The position numbers were made by a program, and so were the translations under genes. From Margaritispora aquatica (Eukaryota > Ascomycota > Leotiomycetes > Helotiales > Discinellaceae), in contig VJWN01000015.1 in the NCBI GenBank assembly GCA_007644065.1, positions 356,658 through 420,657 of the forward strand: a stretch of 64,000 nucleotides of DNA. The letters are read 5' to 3'. This document shows, piece by piece, positions 11,618 to 23,152 of this stretch. The notes below the pieces were generated by a model that was not told the DNA's origin, made no database searches, and worked only from the letters and a program-made list of their open reading frames with translations. Position 1 is the first letter of the stretch, and each line of letters starts with the position of its first letter.

Positions 11618-12988
11618 TTACAAACCAGCCATCACAAGTGCAGCACCACCAAACAATGCGCCCATTCCAACAGCTCCTGTAGGCATAGCTTGGAGATGTC
11701 CAGCAAAGCCAGAGCTAGAGCTGGAAGTTGGGGCACGTGTGCTGACGATGGTGGTGGACTGCGTAATGCCGGATGTGAAAGGTGTCTCGGATGCGACTGA
11801 AGTAGCTCCTGGGAAGGCAGCTGAGGTTGTGGATGGGTTGGGCTGAGCAGAAGTGTTGTTTGGGTTGAGAACACTGCAAGTTATCAGCATTTTGATTTTC
11901 ACTTTCATACGAGCCAGTAGAGGTGGTTGGGGGACATGTGAGACTTACCCGTCGATGACATGCACGACACCATTAGCTACCAAAACATCTGGTGTCACGA
12001 CCCTGGCACTGTTGACATAAACAGTTCCATTCACAATGGTAATGCGAACGGTAGCACCGTTAACAGTGGTGAGTGTGGTGTTGCTCAAAATGCTGCTGTA
12101 TCCAACTGTCCCTTGTACCACATGGTATGTGAGGATGCTGCTCAATTGTGCGGTGGTCAAGCTGCCAACAGCCGAACCGATGGCGGCGAAAGCAGAATTG
12201 CTGGGTGCAAAGATGGTTACATCGCGGAGGCCATTGACGGTTGGGACGAGGTTCGCGGCTGTGAGAGCGCCAGCAAGGGAGGTGAGGTTTGCAGCGACTG
12301 CAGTGGCAGCGTCAGAGATAGGGAGGGTAAGTACGTGATCGATAACGTGGATTACACCACCGGTGAACATGATATTCTGCGTTGTGGTCAGCACGAATCT
12401 TGGCTATATATTTCTTTTCCATTGAAAGATTGACGGGATCTAGGTAAAACGGTTCCAACTCACAGCAGCAGTAACCTGACTCCGGCTCAACAAGCCCGAG
12501 AAGAAATCAACGGTGCTTCCATTCAACCTAGCTTCAACTCTCTGTCCACCAGTGACATTAGTGAAGCTGGAGTTGGTCAACAATGTCGGAATGAACTGCG
12601 AGCTGTTGGTAAAGGCGCTGGCCGGGTAGGAGCCGTTCAGGACGTGGTAGGTGAGCAAAGCAGCAACGGCGTCTGGGTTAGTGGCTGCTGCTGCACCGGC
12701 GGTGGAGTTGAGGAACGATGCGAGCGCAGCATTGGATGGCGCAAGGATAGTGATGTTGGTCAAGCCTGCGAGGGTTGATACGAGGGCTGGTTGTGTTCCA
12801 AGGAGACCTGGAAGAGAGGAAAGAGTTAGGATTTGAATGAACTTGACGAGTTTAGGCAGAGGGGGAAAGTCACCAGTTAAAGTGCTCAATGTTGCGTTGT
12901 TAGCTGCGAGAGCCTGGGTGAGGTTCATCGTCTGAGCGGAGGTGCTGGCAGCGAGTGCTGCAGCAGCGAAGAAGGTCTTCAATTGCAT
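11618..12988 (-). CDS. Fasciclin (FAS1) repeat protein, likely GPI-anchored
   Basis: Four exons (12874-12988, 12464-12807, 11949-12376, 11618-11873) give 380 residues. A signal peptide (MQLKTFFAAAALAASTSAQ) is followed by two FAS1 domains. Domain 1 spans about residues 20-165, with NITILAPSNAAL and LLTYHVLNGSY. Domain 2 spans about 166-296, with DVTIFAPSNSAFAAIG, ILTYHVVQGTVG and VHVIDG. Both carry the H1 (TxFAPSNxAF-like) and H2 motifs that define the family. A Ser/Thr-rich linker then leads to a hydrophobic end (GMGALFGGAALVMAGL), consistent with GPI anchoring at the plasma membrane or wall. FAS1 proteins usually act in cell adhesion. Intron 1 (12808-12873) is 66 nt and free of in-frame stops, so retention would add 22 residues. 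Splicing is preferred because it restores a compact FAS1 start. Confidence 0.9.
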
Positions 12989-14301
12989 AGTGGGCAGTTG
13001 TTGAATTATCTCTCGAATGAGACTACTGAAGTAGAGTAGAGTAAGTCGGAGTTGAAGTTGGGTTCGTGTTAACGCTGATACAATTGTTAAAGACCAAGTG
13101 AATGAAGAAGGCGCAGAGGAGAGAGGAAAGCACGGAATGGCGTCCTATTTATGAATGCAGGAAACCCCCGGTTACATGCAGTTGTCTTGTCCTTTCCAAT
13201 ATTTGTTACTCGCGCCCAGTCGAGATGAGACAAACAACTGGACGGGAGAGGAGAAGACGCGTGATCATGCTCTGTGTGATTTGACCATGCTTTGGCAGCT
13301 GCTTTGCTCATAGCAAGATCTCTTGCACCTTTGCACCTTCCTCTTCTTGGATATGCCAGGGAGCTAGGTCTGTTCTCCAAGGAGCTGAGCTGAGCTGTTG
13401 ATCGGGCGGCCAAGCGAGGCTACTTTACTTGACCTTGCCCTTGCCAACTACTGGTCTGGTCTGGTGTTAAAACATATTTGCCTGAATCCTCGTCTAACAA
13501 ACTGGCTCGGGTTACCTCATGGGCCACTCGAGGGGAGCTTTGTGATTTGTTGTTGCTCTTTTGATGAAAACAACTTCGGGGATGGTTGGCCGACTTGGTT
13601 CTTGGAGCTTGGTGGAATATGAAGATGAGCTCATCGCTAGCTCTCTTGACGAGCTTTCACTTGCTTGCTGTGAGCTTTGAATTCTTGAAGGGAAGCATGA
13701 GCTTTCTTTTCTTCATTACCGAAGAATTGGAACCCTTCATTGGGCTTTGAGCTCTCATGGAGCTCTTTCCGGCAAGGTTGCTGTGCGACAAAGAAATATC
13801 GCATAGCCACAGCGACGGGGTTGACAGATATCATGTCGTCATCTGCATTCTTTCACATCTCACGTCTTACATCACACACAATAGGCAATTAATCTGGGGA
13901 AATTTCAGCTTCCTCTTTCCCAGCCGGAACCTGGGAGGACTCTTTTGAAACACACGATCTTCAAGGAATCGCTCTCCGTCCGGATCGAGGTTTCTACTGG
14001 GTCTTACCGTGCTTACCTACCTTCTAGCTCAGACGATACCGTAAAACACACGAGGGTATTAGTAATGAGTATCTAGCCCACGTACATTCTGCAGGTCGTC
14101 GTCAAAGTCCTCATCCACGCCCGTCCCAAGATGCGGCTCAGCCTCCACAGGGGTGAAGGGCCACCACAAGATGCACGCTGCACCTGCCAAGCATGCAACC
14201 CCAGGAACCGGGTGATCGAATCAAGCCTGAGGATGTGGAAGGGATTGGTTGGTGCGTGTTGTGCGTTACACGAACAAAAGGGGAGAAGGGAAGGAACGTG
14301 A

Positions 14302-14372
14302 GAGGAAAAGTGAGGAAAGTGAGGAAAGTGAGGAAAGTGAAGGAAAGTGAAGGAAAATGAGGAAAGTGAAGG
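14302..14372. repeat. Purine-rich GAGGAAAGT-type tandem repeat
   Basis: The plus strand holds about seven imperfect copies of a GAGGAAAGT-like nonamer with all purines except T. It looks like a simple minisatellite and produces Phe/Leu/Ser-rich artefact frames on the minus strand. Confidence 0.7.
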
Positions 14373-14664
14373 AGGAGAACAAAAGTCGATATCCCTGTAG
14401 ACTTTTGCGCCTAGCCGTGGCACCTAAGCGAGATCCGGCTAAGCGGGGTGCACCCCGCAACTGGGGCCGCTGCCACCGCTGCGGTTTTTCTGGGTTGTCG
14501 TGGATCGGTGCAGTGGGAGGAGAGATGTGGTTGGTGGGAGCTGATTGGAATTGGCTTTGCGATCGTGGTGCCATGCTCGTCTACGGGGGGAATTGGCGTA
14601 TAGACTTTTGGTTTCTTGGGTCTGTGGTGGCCATGAGGTGATGTGTTGTTTTGATGGGAGGGAC

Positions 14665-14713
14665 GAGTGGTGAGTGGTGAGTGGTGAGTGGTGAGTGGTG
14701 AGTGGTGAGTGGT
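14665..14713. repeat. Seven perfect copies of GAGTGGT
   Basis: The heptamer GAGTGGT is repeated seven times without change and followed by a degenerate copy. It is a short minisatellite in gene-poor DNA. Confidence 0.85.
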
Positions 14714-17302
14714 TAAGTGGTGTCTTGTGTTTCTGTGTGATTTGTGTAATGGTCTTGCCAAGTCAGTTTCCCTGGATAGAAGTGAGCTCAAGCTTCTTGG
14801 GAGGAGGCGAGGATGGCGGAAGAGGATTGCGACAGTGGATTGCGAAATCTTGTTGCCACTTTTTCTTGGGAGGAGGGGGGATGAGGATCTGGGTTTTTGG
14901 TTACTGTTGTTACCTACTCGGCTGGGGGAATGGAATGTAATGGATTGATGTTTCTGGAAGGAAAGAATGGCCCAATGGAAGTGTGAGCAAGTTAGGGACG
15001 ATACTTCCGACAAACCTTGATTTTGTGGTCGAAGTCCAAGGATGAGCTTTCGATCGATCTGTAGGTGCTTTGTGTCCATGCATCTCGTCAGGTTGGTTTG
15101 GAGTTGAAGCTAAAGAAATCAATAGAAATATTACAAATTGCTTACGAATAGGACTCTTGACGTGCATTCACTAGGTAATGGTGCTGCTCTGTGCTTGTGC
15201 CATGGGAACCTATGCTAGCGGAAAAGAGAGCATTGAATTATCGTGCCTTGAATTGCTTGGTTTTTATCGCTGCTAATGGTATGCGTAAATGTGCATTTAG
15301 TAATTGCTAAGTAGGTGATTATCGTTGTATTTTAGGTAGACTCGAGCTGAAGCTCTAGGTAAGAGCCAGCAGCTGAGGCTTATTTCCCATCTACGGAGGT
15401 GTGAAATGTCATTGATTGCGCTTATTGACATCGACAAATCGCCCCTAAGAACGAAAGGCAATCTAATTTCCGCCTACTACTTGGTTACCATTCCATAGCG
15501 CTGCTTGGACAAAATGGTAGAAGTCAGCTTCTCGGCTCCCCCTCTTCTTGACATTGGTACTGCAATCTCTATTTGAAACATTCCACTCTCACCCAACTAC
15601 GGACCCATTGACATTTCGCAATCATCCATGGAAACACACACACGGCCATTTTATCAATTTCGAGACCATTTCTGCTTCTTATGTTTATTGCTTCAAAGGA
15701 AATATTGCCAAACTCGACATCATGGCTTCATTTCACTTCAGTAGAACAATAGCAGTTTTTCGGATTTAACGAAAATCACATCCAGCCAGGGGAGGAGATG
15801 AAAGATGTGCTCTAAAGCTTTTTACCAGCGTGATTCTCGTGGGTGGGTAAGCGGCTGGTTAAATGAGTTCATTTCTGATTACGGAGTTGTTGGTTTCGAG
15901 GGTTTGTATGGTGGACATGTCCTCGAGTCGGCATCACCACAGCATGTATTCTTAGTCAGAGAGAACGGAAATCTGGTAATTGGTATTCGCATCCAATATC
16001 TCAACATTATGCCCATTGCTGACACGAAGCTTGCTTCAAGAGAATAGTTTCCACGGTGCCGTCTAGGGTACACCTGTACTTCAATTGAAGTATTTCCTCG
16101 GTGATAACTCTACTCGCTGGGAACGGTTGGGTTCGAAATAGACTTATTCCAGAAAGCTCATCCACGGCATTGCAACTCAATTATTGAGGGACCGGCCTCT
16201 AGAATACAATGATCCACAGGCTCCATTTGTGAGCATCTCAGCAGTGCACAGATTGACCATCATATTTTTGGTCCTCGCATCTGAATTTCAGAGCCATAAT
16301 CGGAGTCCCAGCATCATACGATTCTCCGCCATGATGCTCATATGTAAGATGAGCTCACATATCCCTTGACGCTCTTTATTTATAACTGTACAGAGCTGTG
16401 CGCGCAACGAAACGACTGCGACACTCTCTGGGGTGCAAATTCGTCAATTGGTGCGATCGACACGACAGAGATCCAAGATCGATTCTCTCATCCCAACAAT
16501 AGCCACCAGCGAACTTTCCATCTACCTCTTGACAGGATGGCAGAAAAGGAGTCTATCCCGATTTCCAAACTCCCTCAATCAGCTTGCAAGCACAGGCACA
16601 GTTCTTGAGTTGCTATGGCATCGATAATATGGATCCTCGATACACCCTGTTGCAGCAAAACAAGCATCTCTAATACATAATGCCGCTGGCCGTGATATGT
16701 AACCAACCATTCAATTAAGTTGCTAAGATCACGCCAGGCAGAAAATCAAAAATGCGCCGAATCGCAGCAGATGAGATAGCAGGCCATCCCCAAAAAGAAT
16801 TGAAGTCGAGAATTTCCTTGGCACCACTGTTGCCTACCATTCCTGTCTCGTTTGTCTCTTATTGTATACCACGGCTACATCTTACGCGGCTAAGTGAATC
16901 CTGTCTTCAGGCTCTCGGTTGTGACTTCTCGCCAGTGCGTCTTGCCGGCTGGTTATGTGTAAGGGCAAGTGGTCGAGGGAGAGAGTAGTCAACGATCGAT
17001 GAACAATCTCTCCTGCATTTCAAGATTCGTCCTGCTATGTCTTGAGGACGATTCTTTTGATGTCCACTTCAAATAACAAGTTAAACTGTGCATTGCTCTT
17101 GCTGCGTGTGGATGTCATGGCACACTGATGTCCTTGTCGGAATATCCAAGCATTTCCCCATGGGAAAAGTGGTGTATAACACTGGGTGTCTAAAAGTCCG
17201 AAGACCTTTCAAAGACTCTGGTGTTCCTTTGATGCCGGTCGCGAAATATGGCAACCTACCACTGGCTATCTGGCTGCCAAAACAAGAATTCAAGATCAAT
17301 TC

Positions 17303-18046
17303 TCACTTCTGTACAAGTCCAAGCAGCCAAGGATCCTCCAATGGCTCCGCAGCCGATAATCTCGATTCGGGCGTCCGCCGCAACATCTTGCGGATGAAGT
17401 CGAGAAAAGCTTTCTTATCTGAAATATCGAGATTAATCTGTGAGTCTTCCAGAGACACTGGTTAAATTGGATCCACACACTTCCAGTTGCCTATCGCGTA
17501 CATGTTAGCTTGGTAGATATATGTTGTTGGAATCAAGTACTTACCTCTAGCATCGAAGTAGACGGAGCTAGACTCGCTTCGCTGAAGGAACTCGAGTGGT
17601 GGAGGACCCAACAATCCAACTATGCTAGCAAGATGGAAGCGGTTCGCGTACATGCCTGTCTTAGGGTCAAGGCAATCGAACAGGCGTCTGTTCTCTAGCA
17701 TGTCCCAGACCTGGACGAGGCTCTCATTAGCCTTGAACTCTCGATCATACCCAAGTTATCGTAACATAACCTCGACGTTCCATATATCCACCGCATAACC
17801 CCACGGTATCTCTAGAATCACCTCGGGTGCCCGGTACGGATCCGGCTGGATGTCATGATTGTGTTGAAACTGTCCGTTTCGAGCAAGTGAGAAGTCGCAT
17901 AGAATTGGCCGGCCGAACTTTGTTGGGATGCCAAAATTTGCTATTACTTTGTACTTTTCATTGATGACTTCGCCTATGGTCATTGGATAGAAGTGTTGGA
18001 AGCATATCTTCCTCTCTTCTTCAAATGCATTGGTGGATGATGACAT
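17303..18046 (-). pseudogene. Decayed SRPK-type protein kinase
   Basis: Read on the minus strand from the ATG at 18046, the N-terminus matches SR-protein kinases (HFYPMTIGEVINEKYKVI). It then jumps directly to the kinase C-lobe (ILCDFSLAR, DIQPDPYRAPEVI, WGYAVDIWN). The glycine-rich loop, the ATP-binding lysine and the HRD catalytic loop are missing, an internal loss of roughly 100-150 residues with no splice signals at the junction. A stop follows at 17756-17758. The frame resumes with WDMLENRRLFD and LASIVGLLGPPP, with a credible GTAAGT intron after YFDARG. A second in-frame stop lies at 17462-17464. Homology then continues to the typical terminus (LEDPWLLGLVQK, stop at 17303). The segment is therefore best read as a broken copy that cannot encode an active kinase. 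Confidence 0.75.
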
Positions 18047-19463
18047 GCGGCGTGATATAACGCTGCTTGTGCAAAATGAGAAGGAGAATGGTCGAAGCAT
18101 GGTTTATTCAAGGCTGGCATACGTAGCCGCAAAAGAACTTGAGGGCGAGGCATCATTTTCAAGTGATATTTACGATATCCAGGTGAGATAAGCGAAGTTG
18201 GTTGACTGTTGACCAGAGTCGCTTCGAATATGTGAGCACAATTGTGGCTTAGGAACATTTAACGACTTTCAGAGTTCTTACCTTGGGGGTTTTTGGGGCA
18301 CAAAATCAATATAGTCACTTCGGTAACTAGCCAGTAAAAAGAGCATAGTATGTTACCCAGTGGTAAGTGCAATCGGAATTCACCGTCACGAGGTTGATTC
18401 GTTGGCGCGGCGGAGTATATCTTCATTTGACGCAACTTGGCTTGACACGTGAGATCTTTGTGATTCCGTGTTTTCTTGCTTATGTCGTCAGTGCCGCTGC
18501 TGGTAGTATACATTAGGAAACATGATTTCTACTGCCGTATATAGCTCATAAGACTCTTAGCTCCATGCAGGGTAGGATCTACCAGATCGTTGACTCTTGA
18601 GGACGACAGGAACCAGACAGGCTCATCCTAATGGCGTAATTCAATCTATGTACTCGATGATGATTATTATGAGTGAACACTTTATCTGCTCACAGTCTTC
18701 TCAATCAAAAATCTCCAGTTTCGAAGCAAGCTTCTGTGCTTACGATACATAGGTAACAATCAAGTCACGTCTGTTGTTTGAAGGTTTCGTCTAGTGGCTT
18801 TATACGAGAGCGAAAGCGAATCCGAATCCGAGGCATCGGTTTTAGATAGATGGATGCGAGCCTCCCGTCAAGGATCCGAACTCTATTTCCACCACGTCTG
18901 TGTCGAGATCTTCTGAGTCTCCATCATACAGTCCAGAAATAGACTCTTCTATATTCCACATCATAAGAGCGTCGGTGCAAGTATCCGGATCACTCGGTTG
19001 TTGCAGTCTCTTCCATTCGGCAATCGTACAAAGCTTGTTGATACGCGTCTTGACAGGTAGTGGGATGCGAAAAGCTTGCGTGGCATTGGGATAAGAGACA
19101 AGCTTATTTACAAGGCTGAATGGGTTTGGGCCCTCTAGAGGAGTAGATTCACATCGGAACCTTGCATTGTTTCTATTCTTGTTACACATTCGTTCATTGC
19201 CGTCAATCCGAACCATGGCTCGGAAATGCTTGATTTTTGCTCGTATGTTGCCATGTTTACAGTTGTGACTCGAGTCTGGAGACACGATGGAGATTCTGGA
19301 GGAAAGGAAAGTTAGATATATAACTGTTCTTGTCGCATGTTGTGGTGCGTTTCACATCTTCATTTCCATATACTCCAGACAATATTCGAGTTCTTGAAGT
19401 CAATCTTGATCGTCTATTTGCAAGAAAGTCATAAGCGCAAGTGTTGTGATAGAGTCAACCACA
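18047..19463. other. Intergenic, no firm gene
   Basis: A 124-codon ATG frame on the minus strand (18842-19216) is open but has no recognised domain and no splice support. The rest shows only short frames. Confidence 0.4.
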
Positions 19464-20751
19464 ATGTCTTCACAAGATCGTCACATTTCTTCGCCGCCGA
19501 CATACTCAGAGTACTCCTCAAATCCTTACTCTGCAACATCCTCAACAGCTCCATCCTCTCCACAATTAGAGCAATATGTCCCAGCTCCTCTCTTCTCTCT
19601 CGAAAACACTCTCACAGACAAGCCAGTTGTTGTACCTCGTAAGTCTCCCGCTCCTATCAAATAAGACCATCCCTAAACCCCCACCAACAGAACAAACAAA
19701 TCTCTTCATGATCAAAACCTTCTCGCCCTTCGCACGCGCCTACGCTCCCTCCCTAGCACTCCTTCCGAACCCTATCCCCAAAGACGAATTCCTAACCTTT
19801 ATTGATGGCCTCAACACCGCTTTCCTCTCACACCCTATCTTCCAGGCCGCGCATGTAGCAGGTGGTGCACTGCTCGGCTCGCAAATCCTGCCCGCCCAAG
19901 CAGTTGGAGGAGTTTTCCAGGTCGCTTCAGTCGCCATGTCCGCTTCGGTTTCCATGGTACGCGTAAGGTCATACATGAAGAAGGCGAATGCAGCGACGTT
20001 TGCACCGAGGCGATTGGTCGTCAAGATCATGAGTACGAAAAACATGATGGCGGCTGTTGGGTTCACCAACGTCGATGCGAAGGGTAAACTGGCTCTACCT
20101 CCACTTGAGGAGCTAAGCGATCTCACACCTCAGACTGGGGCGCTGGTGAGGTATGACGGCCGAGCCGGGACCTTTGCAGTGCCTGTTGAAGATCCAAGGT
20201 TACGGAGGATGAGGGCTTTGCAGGGATACATTGCTCCGCTTGAATTCGAGGTTGAAAAACCCACTCCGAAAGGCCCGATGGACAAATTCGGTGGTGCACC
20301 ATTGCGCTGGCTCAACGGCAGACAGGAGAAGAAACTCGCCAAAGCAGCGTCAAAATCAACAGCCAAGCGAATCGAGAAAGCGCCTGAAGCTGAAGCCGAA
20401 ATAGCGCGCTCGGAACTCGAAATCGAGTCTCTGGACACCAAGATAGAAGCTTTGCATGTCGAGGCGAATAAAGAGTTAGAGGACTGTACCAACGAGGACG
20501 AGCGCAGGGCGGTGGAGATGCGGATCGATCATGAGGTGGCGATGCTGGAGGTGGCAAAGCTCGAGGAGATGGAGAGGCGGGATGAAGCTGTTAAGGGGAT
20601 CTTTAAGAAGGGGGATAAAAAGCTTAAGAAGATGGCGGGGAAGGAGGAGAAGATTGCTAATCGCATTCTGTGGATTGTGGTGCTGAAAAATGAAGGTGAG
20701 GGGAGCGTGGGCGAGGAGGACTTGGTTCAAGTGGGTAGTTTGAATTCTTGA
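19464..20751 (+). CDS. Conserved fungal protein, unknown function
   Basis: Two exons (19464-19638, 19691-20751; GTAAGT donor, AACAG acceptor) give 411 residues. The ATG at 19464 is the first in-frame ATG. Residues 1-58 are Ser/Pro/Tyr-rich and disordered, with a PPTYSEY stretch. Residues about 60-230 contain small-residue-rich, helix-prone segments (AAHVAGGALLGSQ, AVGGVFQVASVAMS) followed by a basic segment (MKKANAATFAPRRLVVKIM). Residues about 270-370 are highly charged and predicted coiled coil (EAEIARSELEIESLDTKIE). The last part returns to a beta-like hydrophobic strand. I do not recognise a named domain; comparable proteins seem widespread in filamentous ascomycetes. The gene structure is convincing, but no function is assigned. 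Confidence 0.72.
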
Positions 20752-21174
20752 AGCTCGCGAGCTTGCGTGTTAATTTATGTTGTCCACTTTTTTTATACTT
20801 GGCTTAGGGGTTTGAGGAGCGTTGATTACTTGTGGGTACGCTTTGAAGGCCTATGGCAGGGCGCAGTGCAGAGATTGTGTCATGTTATGATGGAGTTTGG
20901 TTTGATGCTACAGCTTGAATATGATATGAAGAGTTCAGTTCAGGTCATCAAGTGCACACGTTTTGAAGTCTCGTATGCGGCTCAGAGTGGTTTGTAGCCA
21001 AGTAATATTTCTCATCTCTACATGATCGACAGTGACAAAAAGAGGGCTCGACCATAGATAGAGGTGTAAACGATGGTGATATCAAGGAATTCAAAATTCA
21101 AACACCACAGGCTCGCTAAATCCCTCAATTGTCTCGATCCTCACTTAATCGCCAAATCCCTCCAACTGAAAACC
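20752..21174. other. Intergenic between convergent genes
   Basis: This is 3' flanking DNA only; no gene, repeat or RNA is recognised. Confidence 0.5.
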
Positions 21175-23152
21175 TTAAATAGTATTCTCACCCCACACGC
21201 TCGGTGGGACCACGACCGGATTAGCGGGCACCAGGGTCGCGACACTGACATGGGGCCAGGTCAAGCCCGCGAAATTCAGATTCACCGTCTGCGAGTACTG
21301 GATCTGGGTGGTGGTGAACTTGATCGTTTTCGGCGACAGGATCGGCTTGGTGGGCTGGATGAGGAACTTGGGTGCCGGGAGGTCGGCGAGCGTCGAGACT
21401 GCGGAGATGCCGAGCCCGGCGGGTTCGGGGACGATGTTGGCAGTGCTGGTGATGTCTGCGGTGGGCGCGGCAGCGGCAGCGGCAGCGGCGGCGGCGGCGG
21501 GTGGTGATTCGAGAGTGTGCATGGTGGAGGTGGGGAGCTCGGGAATTTCTTCTTCGGTCGTAGCGATGGCGTCTACGTCTCCACTCTCATCACCATCTTC
21601 GGCGGAGGCGGAAGATGTGGCAGGGCGAACGGGACGGGGAAGAACAATGGGCCCCGTGGTGATAGGGCCTGGGTTTGTGATGACAGGTGGGGTGGTGATG
21701 GGACGGATGGGGCCGGGTATTGGTCCTGGGATGGGGTGGGGAATGGGTGTTGTGTTGACGGGTGGGAGTTTGAGGGGGCCTTGGCCGACTTTCCAGATGG
21801 GAATGCGGATTGTGTGCTCGACTGTGCTGATCCAGAAGGTGGATTCCCTGTGTTAAAAATGACGCTGTTAGTCATCGTACGGCAACTCGCGTATAGATGT
21901 CGACGAAAACAAGGACACTTCTTGAAAGATCTTGTGTGGAAGTGTTGGAACTCACATGGTGACAGCATCTGCATTTGCAGCCGGTGCGGAAGAGTTGCCC
22001 TGGATGCCACCTCCAGTTCCTTCGAGGAAAGCAATGTTGGCGGTTCCGCCACCGAGAACATTGGAGTTGGTTGAAACTTTCATCTCAATATGGCTGGTGA
22101 TAACCTGGATTCATGTCAGTAGTGTTTTTGCTATTGATGGGCTGGCTCGGCTATGGAAAATAGGGGAAATAATATAGAGAGAAGTGTTCTCACCTTTCCA
22201 ACATTGGCTTTTTCCAACACCACATTGGGATTTTCTAGAATCTCCTTTGTGATAGTTCCAGCCGCGATGAATGGGCGCAAGTCTTGTGGCAAACGCGGAG
22301 TATCAAGACGGTCGATATCTTGTGCGGCGAATTTAATTTGGCCCGTACCTCCAATGATGAAAGGCGTGATATTGGCAATGGGGAATTCAGGTGCTCCAGG
22401 CTTGGTAACCGTTGGATGTAATCCCTGAGCATTGATGCTGGTTCCGTGAGGGATGGAAGCCATGCGTACAACGGTCGCGCCGACGACAGGGTCGATGGTG
22501 CTGGCTGGGACATGCATCCATAGGCCTGGCTCAAAGTGGATGCCGGTGGGCTTTCCATCAGCTTTTCCTGTTATTGCTACAGAGATGAGAGGTCAGTCGT
22601 GTTTCTTATTGTGCTCGTTAGTGTGCGGAGACTTGCTGTTGGTTACATCGTTGATGACTTGAACGTAAGGCACTCCGTTCAATTGAATGTCGGGTTGTCC
22701 CCCGAGACCTCTGTTTGGAACATTTCCCAATGGTGGTGAGAAGCTGAGAGTCTCGGTGGTTAGGTTCAGCTGCAAGATATTCTCATTTGGCACTTGTGGG
22801 ATGGGTGGGCCTGAGACGGGACTTGAGGTGGATGGTTAGCCTAATGCTCAGGAGCTTCTGTACATATATCATACCCCAAAGTGAAATCAGGATGTGGTCC
22901 AGAATTGTTTGGACGGAAGATAGTGTTGAATCCAGTACCAGCAAATGTACCAGTGAATTTTGAAAGCACGCCCAGAGTGGCGCTGGGAATAGGAAGTGGA
23001 AGGGGGGCTGGACGTGCAATCACGTCAGGATCGCTGATAACAGGTTGCTGGCCAGGGACAGGAAGTATGCGCTTGCTCTTGTTGAGGTCAACAGGTCCGA
23101 AACGGAACCCTGCAGGGGTGTTGAGAATTGGTTTGATATCCTCGGAAGCCAT
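21175..23152 (-). CDS. Large beta-rich protein with proline- and alanine-rich tail, unknown function
   Basis: Five exons on the minus strand (22875-23152, 22637-22821, 22194-22576, 21956-22104, 21175-21847) join in frame to 555 residues. Intron 2 uses a GC donor (GCAAGT). There is no signal peptide. Residues about 55-370 form a single globular region with the motif LSKFTGTFAGTGFNTIFRP near the start and many beta-strand-like segments with ITxGKA, HVPAST and IPHGTSINAQG. Motifs of this kind occur in fungal and bacterial proteins sometimes labelled haem-binding; I cannot confirm that and see no canonical haem ligand motif. The C-terminal third holds a PIPGPIPGPI-type proline repeat, an eleven-residue alanine run and a low-complexity linker before a final beta-like block. 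The model is well supported; the function is open. Confidence 0.78.

Larger units (their letters stand above)
12989..17302. other. Gene-poor 4.3-kb interval
   Basis: No protein gene is supported. The interval contains the fasciclin promoter side, a GA-rich purine repeat near 14302-14372, a seven-copy heptamer repeat at 14665-14713, and many short unrelated reading frames. CT-rich and GT-rich low-complexity DNA creates the longer spurious frames between 14.0 and 15.1 kb. Confidence 0.5.

Noticed and set aside
14665..14713. Possible CRISPR-like array
   Set aside because: Seven-base units with no spacers in a eukaryotic genome; a plain minisatellite.
14411..15079. 222-codon minus-strand frame
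   Set aside because: It is rich in His, Thr, Ser and Pro because it reads through the GAGTGGT tandem repeat; no domain, splice support or plausible start context.
17462..17490. Tiny intron removing the second stop in the kinase remnant
   Set aside because: The available GT and AG lie only about 23 nt apart, too short for a fungal intron.
18842..19216. 124-codon minus-strand ATG frame
   Set aside because: No recognised domain, no intron signals and no supporting neighbour; kept only as a mention in the intergenic entry.
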